Assembly: GCA_029212415.1 (NCBI GenBank)
Contig: JARGOF010000005.1
Location: forward strand, 1-64,000
Direction of reading: 5' to 3'
Length of the DNA: 64,000 nucleotides
Source: Rhizobiaceae bacterium
GTDB taxonomy: Bacteria; Pseudomonadota; Alphaproteobacteria; Rhizobiales; Rhizobiaceae
The notes under the pieces were generated by a model that ran no database searches, was not told where the DNA came from, and saw only the letters and a list, made by a program, of their open reading frames with translations. Below are positions 61,699 to 64,000 of this stretch, piece after piece. The translations under genes were made by a program, and so were the position numbers. Each line of letters begins with the position of its first letter. Positions within the stretch are counted from its first letter, which is position 1.

Positions 61699-62901
61699 AT
61701 GCGCGTGCCAACAAATCTGTTCGAGCCGCTGACGCTGCCCTGTGGCGCCATCCTGAAGAACAGGATTGCAAAATCGGCCATGTCGGATTCCCTGGGAGAC
61801 GGGACCGGCCATCCGACGCAGGAACAGATGAGACTCTATCAGCGTTGGGCTGAAGGCGGGGTGGCCGTATCCATTATCGGCGAAGTGCAGGGCACCGGCG
61901 CTTATGCCGAAAAGCCGGGCAATCTGGTGCTGAACGAGGGCTCCGACCTGGAACGCTTCAGGGCGCTTGCCAGACAGGGCGGCCAGAATGACACCCAGCT
62001 GTGGCTGCAGCTGGGTCATGCCGGTGCGCTCGCCTATGCGCCGACAAGCGCCCCCAAAGGCCCCAGTGCACTGGATTTGCCCGGTCTTGGTTGCGCGGGT
62101 TTGAGCTTGGCGGAGATTGCGCAATTGCCGTCGGAATTTGCCAGGACGGCCTCTTTGGCACAGCAGGCCGGTTTCGGCGGCGTGCAAATTCACGCGGCGC
62201 ATGGATTTCTGCTCAGCCAGTTCCTGTCGCCGCTGTTCAACAGGCGCAGCGACGCCTACGGCGGCTCGATCACCAACCGCATGCGGCTTTTGCTGGAGAC
62301 CATTGAGGCCGTGCGCGCGGCTGTCGGACCGAAATTCCCGATTGCCGTGAAACTGAATTCATCCGATCAGCTGGAGGGCGGTTTCTCGGAGGAGGATGCG
62401 CTCAAGGTCGTTGCGGCACTTGAGCAGACGTCCATCGATCTGATCGACATCAGCGGCGGCACCTACTTCCCAGGCGCCAGATCGGCTTCCGACAGAGCCG
62501 GCGGCGGCCCCTATTTTCTCGATTTCGCCAAGCGTTGCCGCGCGGTGACCTCAAAACCCCTGATGCTGACCGGTGGCTTCAAGACGCGCGTGCAGGCAGA
62601 GGATGCCGTGATCAGTGGCGCGGTCGATGTCGTCGGTCTCGCCCGTGCGCTTGTTCTCGAGCCGTCACTTCCCGATCTGTGGAAATCGGACCGGAAGCCG
62701 CAGCCCAAGTTTCCCCGCTTTGCCGATGCCCAGGAAAGCGGCATAACGGCCTGGTACACCATGCGCCTGACCCGCATCGGCGCCGACGCGGAAACCGAAC
62801 GGGTCGAAGATCTTCCGCAGGCCGTCCGAGACTATGAAGCGCGCGACAAGGCACGCACCGAAATATGGTTGCGTCACTTCAGTGATGCCGTCGCGCGCTG
62901 A
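61699..62901 (+). CDS. NADH:flavin oxidoreductase, Old Yellow Enzyme family
   Basis: The 400-aa TIM-barrel flavoprotein has the FMN-binding start F-E-P-L-T-L-P-C-G-A-I-L-K-N-R-I and the active-site H-A-A-H-G-F-L-L-S-Q-F-L-S-P motif followed by R-R-S-D-A-Y-G-G-S. Old Yellow Enzymes reduce activated alkenes such as enones. The ATG at 61699 is preceded by a weak ribosome site (AAGGACC); the frame opens at 61648. It is convergent with the extended SDR gene. Confidence 0.9.
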   Translation: MRVPTNLFEPLTLPCGAILKNRIAKSAMSDSLGDGTGHPTQEQMRLYQRWAEGGVAVSIIGEVQGTGAYAEKPGNLVLNEGSDLERFRALARQGGQNDTQLWLQLGHAGALAYAPTSAPKGPSALDLPGLGCAGLSLAEIAQLPSEFARTASLAQQAGFGGVQIHAAHGFLLSQFLSPLFNRRSDAYGGSITNRMRLLLETIEAVRAAVGPKFPIAVKLNSSDQLEGGFSEEDALKVVAALEQTSIDLIDISGGTYFPGARSASDRAGGGPYFLDFAKRCRAVTSKPLMLTGGFKTRVQAEDAVISGAVDVVGLARALVLEPSLPDLWKSDRKPQPKFPRFADAQESGITAWYTMRLTRIGADAETERVEDLPQAVRDYEARDKARTEIWLRHFSDAVAR

Positions 62902-62935
62902 ACCCAAAGCGCTCTACCTGCCGGCAATGCTGTAT

Positions 62936-63958
62936 TCAAACCCGATTATTCTTCAGCAGGAAGGCCGCGGTTTCCAACAGGCTGGTTGAAACCGGCCGGA
63001 ACGCGATCCCGAACTGCGCCTGCGCCTTTGCGCTGCTGACCTCAGCGCGCTGACCCAGCGCGGGAATGATCCCCCGGATGGCCGGATCAAAGAGCGCCTG
63101 AAAGCGCATCAGCAGATTGGGCGCGATGCGCGTCGGGATTTTTCTGTCGGGATATTGCGCCTTGAGGATCGCCGAAAAGTCAGATAATTCCAGATAGCCG
63201 CCACTGCAGGCGAAGCGCTGCCCTGCGCTCTCCGGGCGCTCAAGAGCCGCGATGTGCGCTGCTGCAACGTCGCGCACATCGACGCTGGCAAATCCCATGT
63301 TCGGCAACATGGGGTCTTTGCCGGACAATGCCCGCTCAACGACTTGCAGTGAGGATCCATACCGTTGGCCGATGGGTGGTCCCAGAACCAGGCCGGGATT
63401 GATGGTCGTCAATGCAATGTCCGGGGCATCTGTTGAGACAAAATCCCAGGCGGCGCGCTCGGCCAGCGTCTTGGATTTTGGATAGGCCGCGGATGTTTCC
63501 AGGTTGGCCCAATCCGTTTCGTCAAATGGCGCACCGCCGGGTTTCTGGGGATAGCTGACAATGGCAGCTGCAGATGACGTCAGTATCACCCGATGGACGT
63601 TGGCATTCTTTGCGGCCTTCAGCGCGCGGATCGTTCCATCGACTGCCGGTCGGATGAGTGTCTCTTCGTCTTTGGGAGCGGCCAGCGGAAACGGCGATGC
63701 GGTATGCATCAAGGCATCAACGCCTTTTAATGCTGCGTCCCAACCAGCATCAGAGCCCAGATCCAGCACCACGCATGACAGGCCAGCCGTGACCGTTTCC
63801 GCGGTGAGACCTGCAGCGATCAAATCAGACCGCAATGTTGCCTCGCTGTCCAGTGAGCGAACAGAACCACGCACTGCAAATCCCTTTTGCAGCAGCTGAA
63901 AAATGAGGTGTTTGGCGATATAGCCGGTCGCACCGGTCACCAAAATCATTTGGGTCAT
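62936..63958 (-). CDS. Extended-SDR NAD-dependent epimerase/dihydroflavonol reductase-like protein
   Basis: The 340-aa protein starts I-L-V-T-G-A-T-G-Y-I-A-K-H, the extended SDR nucleotide motif, with Y-P-K-S-K as the Y-x3-K catalytic pair near 158. Members reduce aldehydes or ketones such as dihydroflavonols and methylglyoxal, or epimerise sugars. It runs from a start at 63958 to near the end of the OYE gene. The remaining 42 bases of the window contain the start of its upstream region. Confidence 0.88.
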   Translation of the reverse strand: MTQMILVTGATGYIAKHLIFQLLQKGFAVRGSVRSLDSEATLRSDLIAAGLTAETVTAGLSCVVLDLGSDAGWDAALKGVDALMHTASPFPLAAPKDEETLIRPAVDGTIRALKAAKNANVHRVILTSSAAAIVSYPQKPGGAPFDETDWANLETSAAYPKSKTLAERAAWDFVSTDAPDIALTTINPGLVLGPPIGQRYGSSLQVVERALSGKDPMLPNMGFASVDVRDVAAAHIAALERPESAGQRFACSGGYLELSDFSAILKAQYPDRKIPTRIAPNLLMRFQALFDPAIRGIIPALGQRAEVSSAKAQAQFGIAFRPVSTSLLETAAFLLKNNRV

Positions 63959-64000
63959 GGAAATCCTTGGTCAGTTGTTTCCAGTGAAAGACAAATTGCT

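Noticed and set aside
1-64000. tRNA or rRNA genes and attachment sites at island edges
   Set aside because: I scanned for T-loop-like GTTCGAAT/GTTCAAAT contexts and found only coding occurrences; a tRNAscan run would be needed to be certain.

Overview
This 64-kb window comes from a bacterial chromosome or large replicon, moderately GC-rich for most of its length. Gene content points to an alphaproteobacterium, probably Hyphomicrobiales (Rhizobiales) or a Rhodobacterales relative: many periplasmic-binding ABC sugar systems, LysR/GntR/LacI/AraC regulators, an IetAS-like pair first known from an Agrobacterium Ti plasmid, and short dispersed repeats. No rRNA, tRNA, CRISPR array or intact transposase was found. 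The taxonomic placement is inference.

Layout. 1-5.3 kb: a 297-bp miniature inverted-repeat element, a small conserved protein, an Asp/Glu racemase-like protein lacking both catalytic cysteines, a LysR/ArsP-type permease pair and a GAF histidine kinase. 5.3-8.8 kb: a SWIM-SNF2 helicase. 9-15.4 kb: AraC regulator, cupin, flavin monooxygenase, berberine-bridge-type oxidase, GlxA-type regulator, a relic of the permease 3' end and a small tyrosine phosphatase. 15.6-17.8 kb: LysR/MFS pair. 18.2-21.8 kb: an AT-richer AAA-ATPase/subtilase pair (IetAS-like toxin-antitoxin or anti-phage module). 22-23 kb: ChaC-like cyclotransferase.

23.1-42.9 kb is one large catabolic region, all on the minus strand, in three operons. 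Operon 1 (42.9 to 38.5 kb) encodes an MFS transporter, a thiolase-fold protein without catalytic cysteine, a DUF35-like partner and an acyl-CoA synthetase. Operon 2 (38.4 to 31.4 kb) encodes a sugar epimerase, DhaL, DhaK, a LacD-type aldolase, an aldehyde dehydrogenase, a GntR/UTRA regulator and a fucose-isomerase-like protein. Operon 3 (31.3 to 23.1 kb) encodes an ABC importer, a nucleoside hydrolase, an enolase-superfamily enzyme and a GMC oxidoreductase. Each operon is preceded by a short palindrome built on ACAAATT/AATTTGT, so the GntR protein probably controls all three. The logic is uptake, deglycosylation or oxidation, isomerisation, phosphorylation by the Dha-type kinase, aldol cleavage and aldehyde oxidation; the substrate is unknown.

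43-54 kb is an accessory zone: a ParDE-like module with a three-iteron operator, poorly recognised small genes, and a LacI-controlled ABC/oxidoreductase cassette of about 8 kb flanked by near-identical copies of a 72-aa gene. A second miniature element (perfect 24-bp inverted ends, TA flanks) and a seven-unit 15-bp tandem repeat close it. 54-64 kb holds aromatic/aldehyde functions: an aldehyde dehydrogenase and a flavoprotein hydroxylase with similar leader sequences, a DUF2783-like small protein, LysR/SDR pairs, a MerR-controlled carboxymuconolactone-decarboxylase-like protein, an Old Yellow Enzyme homologue and an extended SDR reductase.
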